Source: Setophaga petechia
Taxonomy: Eukaryota; Chordata; Aves; Passeriformes; Parulidae
Direction: 5' to 3'
Assembly: GCA_024362935.1 (NCBI GenBank)
Contig: JANCRA010000001.1
Location: 50,751,501-50,815,500, forward strand
DNA: 64,000 bases
Shown here: one piece after another, positions 1 to 11,255 of the stretch
Layout of the letters: every line of letters begins with the position of its first letter
Position numbering within the stretch: position 1 is the first letter of the stretch
Position numbers and translations under genes: made by a program
Notes under the pieces: generated by a model
Databases searched by the model: none
The model's input: the letters and a program-made list of their open reading frames with translations, nothing else
What the model was told of the DNA's origin: nothing

Positions 1-1629
1 TCATCATTTCCTTCACTTAGGTGTTCAGCTTAGGGATAATTAAAACAGTTTGGTCTATTTCTAGATAGTGCACAGATATATCTCTGTACCTCTGGAGAGA
101 AACAACTGGACTGATGATGATGCTTTGTCATTTACAGCTGAGTCTTGGAGGCACTGAGTATTGAAATGAGTGAGCTGGAGCTTTGAAGCATCCTAACCTG
201 ACCTGGCAATTCAGTTGTCACTTTATAACTCAGTCAGTTCCATAAATATAATGTCTTAGGACTAGGAAAGTAAATGAATTGAGGGCATTTCAGCATAGCT
301 TTGCTTTGCCTCTTGTTGGATTCTTTATTCGAGGGTCTTTCTCCCATCCAGATAAGCTGGGCTTTATGGTCAAAAGATCTGTAAAAAATGAGTTACCAAA
401 TGGGGAAGGCAGTTATTTTTTTTCACTTCAGTTCAGTATCCAGGTGGACTATACTTTGGAGAAAAAGGAATGCAAATTATTTTCTTTCCAAAAGGGAGTT
501 TTAGCCCATAAGCACAGCAAATTGTTACTCAACTTGTAGCAGGAGACAAGTTTTCACAGGAGCAGTAACAGCTGCACTGGGGGTATAAGAAAGGAATCCC
601 AAAATTTTACTTTAAGCTGTGCTATATAATGACTGACAGCTCCTGACAGAAGCTCTCACGAGGTGGATAATACAAAAATGAAATGGGCTTAGTCAGGCTG
701 CAGGGAATGGAGTTAGCAGCTGTAAGGGCTTGAGGCAGCCCTGCCGAGTTACAGGTTTGCGATGCAGTAACAGGCACGGGACCAACAGCTTTAGGGATAA
801 ACAATTTTATCCCTAAATAAATAAAGACAGATTACTAGTGCCATTATCCAGACTGTAACAACAACAAAGTCAATAATTCACTAATGCTGGGCTTCAATTA
901 ACATCTGGGCCTGCAAAGATGTACGTGCCCAGGGCTGGCAGGCAGGCATTACTCTATTAGTATGTGATAATTTTTCAAGGTAATGATGCTTTTAGATGTG
1001 TATTTTCTTATTTTGAGCTCCCACAGGTACCAGCTGGAGTGTGTGTACAACAAATTGGCTATGTTAAAATTGCTTTGCATGGAATATTTTGTTGGGGTCT
1101 CAAAGGACTTTCCAGAAGATTATCTTGTAAACCAGCTTTTCCCCTATTCTAGTTCATTGCTTTCTCAATAAGGCCTTTTGTCTTGGTTCATAGGTTTTTT
1201 GATTCACAGTTTTAATTTGATTAATTTACACAGATTTAATTTAATCAAATTTAATTGGTTCACTGTTTTACATTATAAAACACTCAATAACAGACTGGCA
1301 AGTGATGTGGTGACCAGTGCTCATTGAGTTTTAATAATCTATTTTGTTGGAATTAGCTATGACTTCTCAGGTTACATTAATCTTTTAGTTGTTTGAGGCA
1401 AGCCTCACTGTATTTATTGTTATCAGTAGGGCTTTCAACTAGAGAAAAGGTCCTCCCACAATATCTGCATGGGAAATTCCATAGAGGTCCCGAGAAAATC
1501 AGCAACCATAAAGCAGCATGAATGGGAGTTTGGAGTGGGAGGGAGTTTGTCAATGAGCATAAACACCTGGTAGGGGTGGAGATAAAGGAGATTGAAGCAG
1601 ATTCTTCAGTGGTGAAATAACTAACTGAA

Positions 1630-1820
1630 AAGCAGGAAACTCCACTTAAATGTAGAAAAAGATTTTTCACTATGTATTTATTGAACACGGGAAGAGGTTA
1701 TCCAGTGAGGTTGTGGAATCTCTGTCTGTGGGAATGGTTAAAACCTGATCAGGAGTGGCCCTGATCAACCTGCTCTAGGTGGGCAATTTCTGGAGGTCTC
1801 TTCTGGCCTCTGTGATTCCT
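1630..1820 (+). mobile_element. CR1 LINE 3' fragment, old
   Basis: The order of phrases matches the 3' end of an avian CR1 element in sense orientation: 'agaggttatccagtgaggtt', then 'gtggaatctctgtctgtggg', 'caacctgctctaggt' and 'ggaggtctcttctggcctct'. It is strongly diverged and 5' truncated, with an imperfect 3' tail. Boundaries are approximate. It sits inside SNCA intron 4. Confidence 0.8.
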
Positions 1821-4539
1821 TGCTTGCAGAGTGATTGCCTCTTGCCAGTATAAATGTTCTAAGAGCAGACAGTTTGGTAGCCTGGATTATTTATCTCAGA
1901 ATGTGGAATCACTCCAGAAGGAATTAGTCTCCAGTAATCATGGGAATTATGCATGACTGTAAGATTTCATCAGTGTTCATAATGGAGAGAAAAAACCTAT
2001 TACTAACCAGGGAGATGGCAAAGTATAGTGTTTAGATCAGCCACTAAATTGCAGTTATAACTCTTCCTTTTGAAGTTGCTCTTGTCTCTGACTTGGGATA
2101 AATTACCTTTTTTCTGATGGCGATGACTTGGCATTACAACACCAGCAGGTCACCAGGAGGACAGAATGCACACTCCTGAAGGTGACCCTTTCACTACGTG
2201 GTGCTGACGTAGGAGCACTACCAAGAGTTAACCACTTGGTCTGTTTTTTATGGGTAGGGGATCTTAAGCAGTTTCTTCCCTTCCACCAAGAGTGTTATGA
2301 GGTGGGAAAGAATGGGGTGCAATTTTCACCAGGAGCACTGAAATAAGAAAAACCTATTTGGTGACATTTACATCATAAAAGGAATAGTTCTGAAATTTTG
2401 TCAAATATTCTGTATTTTAACAGGCCCAGGTCTTCAGGTGGAGTTTTTAATTATTTTGATTACTATTTTATTGCAAAAGTGGGTCATTTCACATGGTTGT
2501 GCACAGAGCTTAGCAGCGTTCATTCCCACAGTAAAAGAGGAGGAATCAATGTTTTGGAGCCATCACAGCAATTCTGCTTCAAGCTCCTGTATGCCACTTC
2601 TATTCATACGTGTTCTTTGAGTCAGAACTGGTGCCCAGGATTGTGCAAAAGTGTAACTTCACCATGATGGGATACCATCTCCTCTTTGTTTATAAAAGGA
2701 CACAGGTTGCTTGATGAAATGAGAGAACCTCATGGAAGAGAGGGGATGCACCGTGTGACACAGCCACATATTCCTGGGAAAAGTGTGCTTAGACTTGCCA
2801 GGTGGCCTGGCAGCACATGGGCTTTGTGCAGCTCTCACATGCCTTTAGCAAGGCAGGCAGAAGTGCTGATAGCACAAAGTGGCACCCCTGTTAATACCTG
2901 AGAATGGCAGTGTGGTCTGCTCTGCTTGGGATAGAACAAAAGCTTTTTTCCTGTAACGTGGGGTCAGAGGGCATGAGACTCTCTGGAGTCAAAATATAAC
3001 CAGAGTGACCATGCTTCAAACTGATATATGGGTGGGTATTAATTTCTCCTTAAGGGAATCCTTAGGGGACAAGCAGAAGTCCTTACCTCACCATTCTTCT
3101 AGCACCTTGTTGACTGGGTGAGTTGTAATTTCCCCTTTTAAAAGTGTTTTTCCAGCAAGAGTTCATGCTCCCCAGTCAAAAACTGACTTCATCTCTGAGT
3201 AGCTTTAGTTGAGCTTTTCAGATGATCTAATATAAAAAAAATCTTTCCCTCTGGAAATACCTTTCAGTGTGGTTGAGAGAGGTTGCAGCTTCTAGAGAAA
3301 AATGTGTCATTCATACTAAGACAAGAATTGGTCTTTTGGGTGGTTTTCCTCTTTCATAACTGAATTAGGATATGAAATTACTGATTGTGACAATGTAAAA
3401 TTTCATTTCTTTGTTTTAAAGGAGGTAAGGTATGATTTAAGGTGGCTCTGTTACTCGGTGGTGGTTTACTTTTGTGATACCCTTACTTTGGAGGGGCTGT
3501 ACATCAGAAGTAGAGCATGCCACCATTTAAAGTGAGGTGGTCACCTTTACTATGCATTTTTATGCAACAGATGACCTTGAGTAATGTCATCCTCATCTGA
3601 ACTGCAGTGACATCAACATGAGAGGTGGTGTTTGTGGTGCTGTTTGCAGCTGGGCAAAGGCGATAAACCTTTCCTGGGCAAGGAGTTCCCTTGGAGGTTT
3701 GTTATGGCTTATTATTTACTTCCTTTGAAAAATGTGGTTGGTGTTGTGTTTTTCTAGTGCTGCTGATTGTTTTATTTGAAGCTGTAGAGAAACCTGTGTC
3801 CTGAACTTGCTGAAGGGACTTGGGAAGATGATATTTTCAGTCTTTTAGGCCTTGTGTCTCAGTATAAGCCTGATGGACAGTCCAGATCCGTTGCAGAGGT
3901 TCCTAACAAAAAAACAGCATACAGACTTTGAAGCTCTTATTTGAAATTCAGCTGGGAAGTGTTTTTCCTTGTCATTAATAATGGTCCTGGCAGTTTCACT
4001 TGCCATCTGTTTTCCTGCTACAGATAACATGAAGCTGTGTACATGCTTTCCTGTGTACCCTCAAGCCTGATTTTGGGAACAGTTTTACTTGATGAGCTGA
4101 TTGTTAGCTGAAGCTGTTCCTTAATGACTGGGGGAAGCAGAAATTAAATTGTATTTTGGATTAAGCAGGAGAGCATGCAGCAGGAGCTTTATGTCTTTAG
4201 AGCTGGTCTGTTAGGGCAAGGGCACAGTAACCTCTGGAAAATTTGCATGACAACTTTATTTGGCTATTTCAGTCAAAGCTAGTAGGGATTGATGCTACTT
4301 TTCATAAAAGCAAACAGGCAAAAACGCTATTAAAAATGTGTTTAGAAACTAAGGTAAGTAAATACTGAAATCAAGTAATCTGGGGAGCTCAAGGATTTTA
4401 ATAAGATGAGGCAGAAATGTAATTTGGTCTAGTTTTTCTCATAATTTCAAGCCTGAAAAATTACTTTTCATGTTGAACACCCCAAATTTTTGGCAGTTCT
4501 GGAAAACCAAACTGGTGCCTATTAAATACCTAAATAAAG

Positions 4540-4561
4540 GTACTTGCAAGTTTGCAAGTAC
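4540..4561. repeat. 22-base palindrome, 10-base arms, 2-base spacer
   Basis: The arm gtacttgcaa (4540-4549) is followed by two bases and its exact reverse complement ttgcaagtac (4552-4561). It could form a small hairpin or cruciform. No function is suggested by its neighbours. Confidence 0.85.
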
Positions 4562-6489
4562 TTCATTGGAGTCCTTTGGCTTTTTGGAATTTGTCCATGT
4601 TGTCTGTGCCATAGAGCAGCTCAGGGTGTAGATGCAAAGCAGGCACATGCATGGAGGGAGCTTGGCAGAACAGTTAGACTCCACACAGACTGTGCTGCTT
4701 ACCTCCAAAGGATATCTCTTCGTGCTGCACCTTTTAAAGTCTGCAGTAAGAGCTGGAGAGAAGAGTCTGTATTATGGATATAAATTCTGTACATTGTAAA
4801 CTTGGATGATGAGGATGAAAAATGTGTACCTACATATGTATCCAAAAGGTGACAGATCCAAGAAAGAACAGGAATCTGGCAGATGAAGTCACAGTCTGTG
4901 CTTGGGGTGGTGCAGAAAGTGAGGAACAGAGTGTTATGACTAAGGTTACCTGGTTGAACTACAGAGGGAACCATTATGTGGGAAATGGGGGAGCACAGTA
5001 AATAATGTGGGAAGGTAAAGAGGGTTTAGTGCCACCTTTTGTGCATTTTATTTTCTATTTTGTGTTAAGCTTTCAGAAGTGAATTTCAGGTTTAGCTTCT
5101 CTTACCCTCATTTTGTCTAAATTTAGGTATCCTAAATTTAATTTAACACCACTATCTTACTTGTAGATTTTGAAGAATTATCTCATTAGTCTGGTTTATG
5201 ATTACTTAATTTTGTATTTCTGTCTGCTTTACCAGCCTGCAGGTGGGGTTTTTTAAATTAGTTCCTTCCGGAGTGCCTGTAATTGGTTTTAGTGCATTTC
5301 TGTCTAGGTTGACACCTGTTATAAGTCAGCATGGTCACAGTAGATCCATTGAGGCACTCTGCCTGTTTTCATATCAGTTTTCTTACAGTTCAGGGTGAAT
5401 GCCAGCAGCTTCTGCTCTGGCAGAGCTCAGGCTTCTCTGTGAATTTCTGGAGTAACAAGTGCAAAGAGGAGTGGCCCAGCTGAAATGTTGAGATTTTTTC
5501 CTTTGTGTTTGTTTCATATGGTACAGAGCATCTGTAGTTCTAGGAGAATAATAATCTTCCTTTAATAATCTTATTCAGCATGTTATTCCTCATACCACTG
5601 CCATCTTGTAAACTCCAAGAGTCTCTTACTAAAATTGCTGTATAAAATAGAAGTGTTCCTGTAATAAAGGAAAAAAATGCCAGAAGCTGGTTAAGAGTAT
5701 TGTACCATGTATCATATACCAGTAGTGCATAGAGTAACATGCTGGTTGACATAAGAGAGCATGTAAAGGTATGACCCATTAAAGGATAAAAGCAATTTCC
5801 AGTACAGTTAGATTCTAAAACAAGAAATAAAGCAGCGTTTTTCCCCCTTTTTGCAATATGAAAAGACTAAAACTTTTAAATTAATAATGGTTTATGACAG
5901 GGTGGATGTGTCTATAACATTAAAAAAAATAAATAATTGAATTACTGTTCCATTTGTGTGTCTTGATATTGACCTGTTTTTACAGGCACTTTTGCATACC
6001 TGCCACTGTGTTCCCCAAAGCAATTAAACATGAATTAATGTGGTAACTTAATGTGATACTTAAACCATTTGTGCAGGACTTTGTTTCCCAGACTGGTTTC
6101 TTAAGGCACAAAACCCTCTTGTTTTGGTTTGCTTCATGACTGACCAAAGCATTTCTGTGGGATTAAAATGTTTTCCAAAGATATTCAACAAGCTGGTGGT
6201 GGTGCCTTTCTTTTATTCACATTGACTTCTTGACCTCTCCATGGCAAGGGAAAAATGAGGTTTCAGCTATTCAAAAAGATGATAGTTGTCATTCCTGTGG
6301 GATACCCCTGCGAAACGTGGGGAAGATCTGTCTGCAGCTCATGTATCCTCACTTTCCACGGCCCCTGGTAATATCCCAAAACCAAAGGGCAGGCCAAGAA
6401 GTCAGCCACTGATGGGGAGGAAACTCACACTTTGCTGGGAGTGCTGAGGCAAGCAGTCACTCACTTTTCTTTCCCTATTTTAAATGTAG

Positions 6490-6579
6490 AATGAAGAAGG
6501 CTTCCTGCAGGAGGGAATGGTGAACAATACAGGTGCTGCTGTGGATCCTGAGAACGAGGCTTACGAAATGCCTCCAGAG
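6490..6579 (+). CDS. SNCA: Alpha-synuclein (SNCA), penultimate coding exon (exon 5)
   Basis: This 90-base exon of 30 codons is flanked by AG (6488-6489) and GT (6580-6581), with both introns in phase 0. It begins NEEGFLQEG and ends VDPENEAYEMPPE, the acidic C-terminal tail of alpha-synuclein. SNCA is a small presynaptic protein that binds vesicle membranes through its N-terminal repeats and chaperones SNARE assembly. The acidic tail is disordered and binds calcium and partner proteins. Compared with the human tail as I remember it, there are two extra residues before VDP (MVNNTGAA instead of six residues). The tyrosine equivalent to Y125 is kept, and the serine equivalent to S129 is proline. 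Because the exon is a multiple of three, skipping it would keep the frame, as in the human 112-residue isoform. The N-terminal exons lie upstream of the window. Confidence 0.97.
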
Positions 6580-7569
6580 GTAAATCTGTTGTGGTGTTTG
6601 CTGGGAATGCTTGTAAGAGAAGGCCACAGGAGGAGGCTGCATGCTCAAGTCACATGAGCCTGGCCCAGGCTGGTGCTGGGAGCTGCAAGGGCACAGCAGA
6701 AACATGGTCTGCTTGGCCAAGATCTGCCAGAGGTATTGTGCTGGGAGTCAGAAAATTATTTGCTCTTGTGATAGTAAGGAAGTTAAATGAGAATTTATTT
6801 TCTGTATTTCAAAACACTTGTGCCTGGGTTTTGAGGAAGCCTTTTTTTATATGTTTAATAGGGAGTGCAAGACAGACTTCATAAATTGTTTGAATAGCTT
6901 GGCCATCTTCATAATGGTTTGAATAGCTTGGTCACTCACCAATGCATCGTGCTTTGTGAAGCATGATCCTAAGTTAATGCAATTATGGGAGTAAATTATT
7001 TTGTTTGTTTTTATGAACAAGCTCTCTGCAGTGTCTGGCATGATGCACTGTTAGTTGGACTAGCAGTTTTATGGTAGCACAGATAATAAGACTGAAAATG
7101 AGAGATATAAAAAATTTAGGCCATGATCCAATAAAAGACTTAAAGGCTTGAGGGTAACATCTTGAATATCACTGAAATTATGGATGCTGCTCATGTGGCC
7201 ATAGTTAAACATGCCTTTAAATGATTTACTGACTTATATGAGGATCTGCAGCACCTGGTGTGCTGTTCAGCCCAGAGGCAGTATTCCTTCCTCTCCCAGT
7301 GAATTGTCATGGGTGGCCTCAGGAGTTCCTGGCAGCATCAGCTGAATGATGTGTTAATCACTGTACAAGTCTAATTCTCATCTAAGTACCATGACTTGTA
7401 AGGTACAGAATCTGGGAAATGTGACAAAATCCAAATACGTTTCATAGCCTGGTCACATGAGAATCCATAATATTTGGGCATTGAATCCATCAGGAGTAGA
7501 ACAAATAGAGAAAATAGGATGTCTTCATCTAAAATACCAGCAGTGATGATTTCTGCTCTCCCTCAATAG
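6580..7569 (+). other. SNCA: SNCA intron 5 (990 bases)
   Basis: The intron runs from donor GTAAAT at 6580 to acceptor CAATAG ending at 7569. It holds a short tandem duplication at 6878-6931 and no coding content. It is shorter than the human intron at this position, as I remember it. Confidence 0.95.
6878..6931. repeat. Imperfect tandem duplication, period 30
   Basis: Two adjacent copies begin ttcataa at 6878 and 6908. Both contain gtttgaatagcttgg, with a one-base length difference between copies. This is probably a local slippage duplication inside intron 5. Confidence 0.8.
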
Positions 7570-7602
7570 GAAGAGTATCAAGACTATGAGCCTGAAGCAT
7601 GA
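7570..7602 (+). CDS. SNCA: Alpha-synuclein (SNCA), last coding exon with stop
   Basis: Ten codons and a TGA stop (7600-7602) follow the acceptor AG at 7568-7569. They read EEYQDYEPEA, the nearly invariant C-terminus of alpha-synuclein. The tyrosines equivalent to human Y133 and Y136 are both present. The human glycine 132 is glutamate here, which makes the tail still more acidic. The exon continues into the 3'UTR without interruption. The phase 0 junction joins cleanly to the previous exon (MPPE then EEYQ). Confidence 0.97.
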   Translation, partial: EEYQDYEPEA

Positions 7603-7730
7603 GAGTCCATTCCTTCCTTTCTATCATCTGAAATCTACTAACTCCTAAAGACGTCCCATCCTGTACAAGTGCTGAGTTCCAATGTGCCCGGTCGTTCGAT
7701 TTTTTTACAGTTTTTACGGTGTATTTTGAA

Positions 7731-7738
7731 GTCTTCCA
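7731..7738 (+). promoter_or_regulatory. SNCA: miR-7 target site (8mer) in SNCA 3'UTR
   Basis: The sequence gtcttcca is the exact complement of miR-7 bases 2-8 with an A opposite base 1. It sits in a block that looks conserved with human SNCA, where miR-7 is an established repressor of alpha-synuclein. Confidence 0.85.
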
Positions 7739-8082
7739 TCAGCAATGATTGGAGTATCTGTGACTGCATCCACCTTGTTTCAGCATTTCCCTCCTGCTGA
7801 AATGAAAGCTGGTTGGCAGGGTCATTGTTGTGCTGTGGATATTGTGGCTTCAAGTTTAAAAGTTAAAAAAGAAAATATTAAGTAAAAACACCTAAGTGTC
7901 TACTGCTTATTTCTAATTCTGTACATGTTTTGTTGATAGGCTGTCAGTAATTTGATATTGTTTCTGATACAGTTTTTATTTGTTTCCTATGACGATTCTT
8001 TCTGTGCAGAGATTACTTATTGTGAGAGCTTTATATATATGTGTATGTATTATACATATAAAAAAAAGTAATTGAGCATGAA

Positions 8083-8089
8083 CTATGCA
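8083..8089 (+). promoter_or_regulatory. SNCA: miR-153 target site (7mer-m8) in SNCA 3'UTR
   Basis: The sequence ctatgca complements bases 2-8 of miR-153. The next base is C, so it is a 7mer rather than an 8mer. The same block occurs in the human 3'UTR, where miR-153 repression of SNCA is established. Confidence 0.8.
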
Positions 8090-8149
8090 CCTATAAATAT
8101 TAGCTGTTGAAATTTTATTGTTTTGTGATGTGTTTTATTAACTTGTGTC

Positions 8150-8157
8150 TGTAAATA
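8150..8157 (+). promoter_or_regulatory. SNCA: Pumilio response element-like motif
   Basis: The sequence tgtaaata fits the Pumilio consensus UGUANAUA. It lies 20-27 bases before the polyadenylation signal. The human sequence at this place, as I remember it, reads TGTATATA, which also fits the consensus. Confidence 0.55.
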
Positions 8158-8176
8158 ATGGTGTTCAACTGACGCA

Positions 8177-8182
8177 AATAAA
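8177..8182 (+). terminator. SNCA: SNCA proximal polyadenylation signal AATAAA
   Basis: A canonical AATAAA stands at the end of the conserved 3'UTR block, giving a 3'UTR of about 0.6 kb. This corresponds to the short SNCA transcript form known in mammals. Confidence 0.85.
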
Positions 8183-8410
8183 ACATAACCCATTAAAAAT
8201 TAATTTCTAAATTAGTGATGATTTCTAACGCCACCTTTCCCTTCCAAAAGCCCCTGTTGAAGCATTCAAGCTGTGTTGCTTCCTTTGAAGGAACTGGAGG
8301 AGCAAAATCAGAAAATGTAAGCCCAGTCTGTTCAAAAACCATGAAGAATGAGAAAGCAGGGCTGCTACTGCAGCTGGGTGCAGCTTTGCTGACAGATTTG
8401 TTTGTAGGCT

Positions 8411-8416
8411 AATAAA
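8411..8416 (+). terminator. SNCA: Possible second SNCA polyadenylation signal
   Basis: A canonical AATAAA lies 234 bases after the proximal one. Use of this signal cannot be judged from sequence, and AATAAA is common by chance in AT-rich DNA. Confidence 0.3.
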
Positions 8417-9148
8417 CCTGCTGTTGTGAGGGCAACCTGAAAGTGAATGAAGCCATTAATAATGGGGTGCAGCAGGTTAGCAGGAAATCATGAGGCTCTT
8501 TGAGGAATTACTGTTCCAAGGTTGTTAAAGTGCTGGGATATACAGTGATGGCTTAGTTGCAATGAATTTATCATGTATAAAGTCTCATTTTGCTGAAGTA
8601 CAGTCTACTGTCTATTTTTAGATGTGTACTGCCTGGATATTTTTCCATACATTATAAAGATTTAAATGTGAGATGATTTTACTTCTATCGTGTTTTATTA
8701 TTTGTTATTTTGGATCAAGTGTTAGCTCTAATCTGAAGTGGTTTTGTGTTTAAGGTTCTCTAGTCTTGAGTAGGATGACTTGTAGCTACCTTTTTCAATG
8801 TTCTGGGTAACAGGTAAATGTCATTGTCTGGTTTTGAAAGTGGGGAAACTTAGGCACAACCACTTAATGCATGTTACTGGTATGCTCAAAAAGACACACA
8901 GACCCAAGGAGAATGAACTTTCCAATTGTTGGTGAACTGAGCTCCTTTCTGGCTTTCTGCAGCCTTTCTGGTACTGTCATGCCCAACATGAAATAGATCT
9001 TTGCAACTGTGCACCCGTTCCATCTGTGGACAATGGGAGCTGATGATTTAGTGCTGTGAGCCAAAGTCACATGAACATGCTGGTTTCATGGTGCTTAGAA
9101 TACCAGTGCTTCAGTTTCCTATGTCATCCCCCAGTTCCAACCCAGTAT

Positions 9149-9212
9149 CTCTCTCTTTTTTTTTTTTTCCTTTTTTTTTTTTCTTTTTTTTTTCTTTTTT
9201 TTTTTGTTTTTT
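9149..9212. repeat. T-rich simple sequence
   Basis: About 64 bases consist of T runs broken by single C or CC and one G. If the long 3'UTR form exists, this becomes a U-rich tract in the mRNA. Confidence 0.9.
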
Positions 9213-10230
9213 GTCAAAGCAATGAAAAATCCCCTTGATCATTTCAGACAACTTTCAGGTATTTTCAACAATAGTTTAATTGCGTAACAAAATTTAAAGT
9301 TCTGTGGTTTTTTGCAGAAGTCTTTCATGGTAATGTGTAGCAGCCCACCAACAGTTTGAAGTCTCTGTCACAGGTGAAGTGTCAAGAGATTTTCTTGACC
9401 TGGTCATGTTTACTGTGAAAAATGAATGCCTCAGTTACAAATCTATTGCATTCCTGGAAAATTATATCGTGATGGGGTACAAGGTAAGATACTGCTTTTA
9501 TATATATATATCTTAATTTTGTTTAAGGCTCTTTCTGTTCTAGGAGGACTTGCAAAGAAAAGCTCAGTGCTATAGTGAGATTCCTCCCCCCCCAGTATGG
9601 CAGCAGGGAATCATCCTCCAAAAGCAACAACTGAGCTGAGTCTTGTGCCTGGTACTTCAGAAAATAGCACTGGAAAGAGCAGTCTAAGTAGAACATGTAT
9701 TTCTGTTATTCACCTTCACTTTCACAGCCCAGGTCTTGATTTCCCTATTGCTTCTTTACAGGGAATCAATTTTAACTGGTTGCTCACATGCTGCAAGTAA
9801 GTAGTGCGCTTCTTAAATAAGCTGTGGGGAGTGTTCTATCATAAAGAACAGTAATGAGTTTGTTTCTGAGACTGGTCCCTTGTCTGAACATGTCAGAGTT
9901 AATTAGTTTCTTTCATTGGTAATATCAGCAAATCATTCAGAGTTTTTAGGTCATTTAAAGTGTACCAAAGGTGATCAGTTTGGTTCTTGTGTGCCTCTTG
10001 CAAACATGCCCTCAGATGGCCCCAAAAGTCCATGGGACCCTGGTTACTATGGCAGCACAGTGTGATGCACTGCTCTGGTAACAAGCTGCATTTTAATTAG
10101 ATTCCTTTAAGGGCTGCCTGACCATCCTTTCCAGGTAAACCAAGTGTCATTTTCCCTTGTTTTTTTGCAGTGAGATGGATTTTGGCATGCAGGTCGCAAG
10201 TGTCAGAACTGTGTTTGGTGCTAAAGCTGA

Positions 10231-10236
10231 AATAAA
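10231..10236 (+). terminator. SNCA: Candidate distal SNCA polyadenylation signal
   Basis: This AATAAA would give a 3'UTR of about 2.65 kb, close to the roughly 2.5 kb long SNCA isoform of mammals. The only support is the signal and the matching length, so this is weak. Confidence 0.3.
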
Positions 10237-11236
10237 TAGATACTGTTGAATTCAAGTTTTTAAAAGTGTCTACTCTGTGTATTAAAAAATGCTTCTGCTG
10301 GTGTGCTAAAAATTTTTTAAACCATGTCTGACAGAGAGGAATATAACTTGGAGCTCTTTTTTTGTAAGAGCTTGGGTTTTAACTCAAAGCAAAAGCAATC
10401 TTCTATTGTCTAATTAAGAGTTAATAATGAGTCTCACCATATCCCACTCCTCCAGGGGAAAAACACATGTTGCTTTTTTGTTCTATTTTGACAACTGTAA
10501 TTGGTCTTGTAATGGTTCCTAATTAAACACATTGTAATAATGTTTTTATTACTGTAAATCATAGTGTTAATACTTGTGTTACATGACTTTTATATAATGA
10601 ATTTCAAGTGTTTTCTCTCCCCACCAAAGACTTTCCTTCATTCCCTCAAGACAGTTGTAGGCAAATTAAGGTAAATTGCAATGTCATAAAGTCAAAGAAA
10701 AGTAACATGCCTGTGTCTCTACAGGAAGCACAGATTTTATTCATCCTGGTTTTCAAAGCATGGACAGTCTAGGCCCAGGGATGCTCATGTGGAAGGGTCA
10801 GACATGGAGAGTGGGTCAAACAGCTGCAGAAAATTTGAAGTTGAGACCACTGCCTCCAAAAACTGGGAGACTGGAAGATCCACAGCTGACCATTTAAAGG
10901 CTGAACTAATTCCAGGAGCACAATGAAAGACAGGTAAAGAATTTCTGTCTACACCTATTCATAAAATCTTAATACACAAAACAGGACTACTTAATTGCCC
11001 CTAAGATTTGATCCAAAGTTTACTGAAATCTGTGAAAATACTCCTACTGCCTTCACATGGGTGTGTGAGGACAGCTGTAGCTCCAGTATACATTTGATCT
11101 TCTTGTACAAATTGTGTGGCTGTCTGCCCTGACATGGTGAGTTTCCACTTCATTTCTTCTGTATGCTTTTTTTGTGAAAAAATAACTGCTGAAACCCTTG
11201 ATTCTGGAGTTTCCTGAGGCACTGGCTATGCAGTAC

Positions 11237-11255
11237 TTTTTTTTTTTTTTTTTTT
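11237..11255. repeat. T homopolymer
   Basis: An uninterrupted run of 19 T in otherwise unremarkable sequence. Confidence 0.9.

Larger units (their letters stand above)
1..6489 (+). other. SNCA: SNCA intron 4, 3' part (start outside window)
   Basis: This stretch ends at a splice acceptor: a pyrimidine-rich run at about 6460-6480 and then AG at 6488-6489, directly before exon 5. Nothing like SNCA exon 4 is visible, so the whole stretch is read as the end of intron 4. That intron is very long in mammals (tens of kb). It holds one CR1 fragment (1630-1820) and a 22-base palindrome (4540-4561). The rest is AT-rich unique sequence with only short open frames that have no recognisable protein content. 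I infer the intron assignment from the exon downstream. Confidence 0.85.
7603..8200 (+). other. SNCA: SNCA 3'UTR, proximal (short) form
   Basis: After the stop codon many blocks match the human SNCA 3'UTR as I remember it: catcctgtacaagtgct near 7660, gaagtcttccatcagca at about 7728, gctgtggatattgtggctt near 7833, aactatgcacctataaat at 8081 and gatgtgttttatt near 8128. Such conservation over hundreds of untranslated bases is a known SNCA feature and supports post-transcriptional control. The end is placed about 20 bases after the signal at 8177-8182; the exact cleavage site cannot be read from sequence. Confidence 0.9.
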
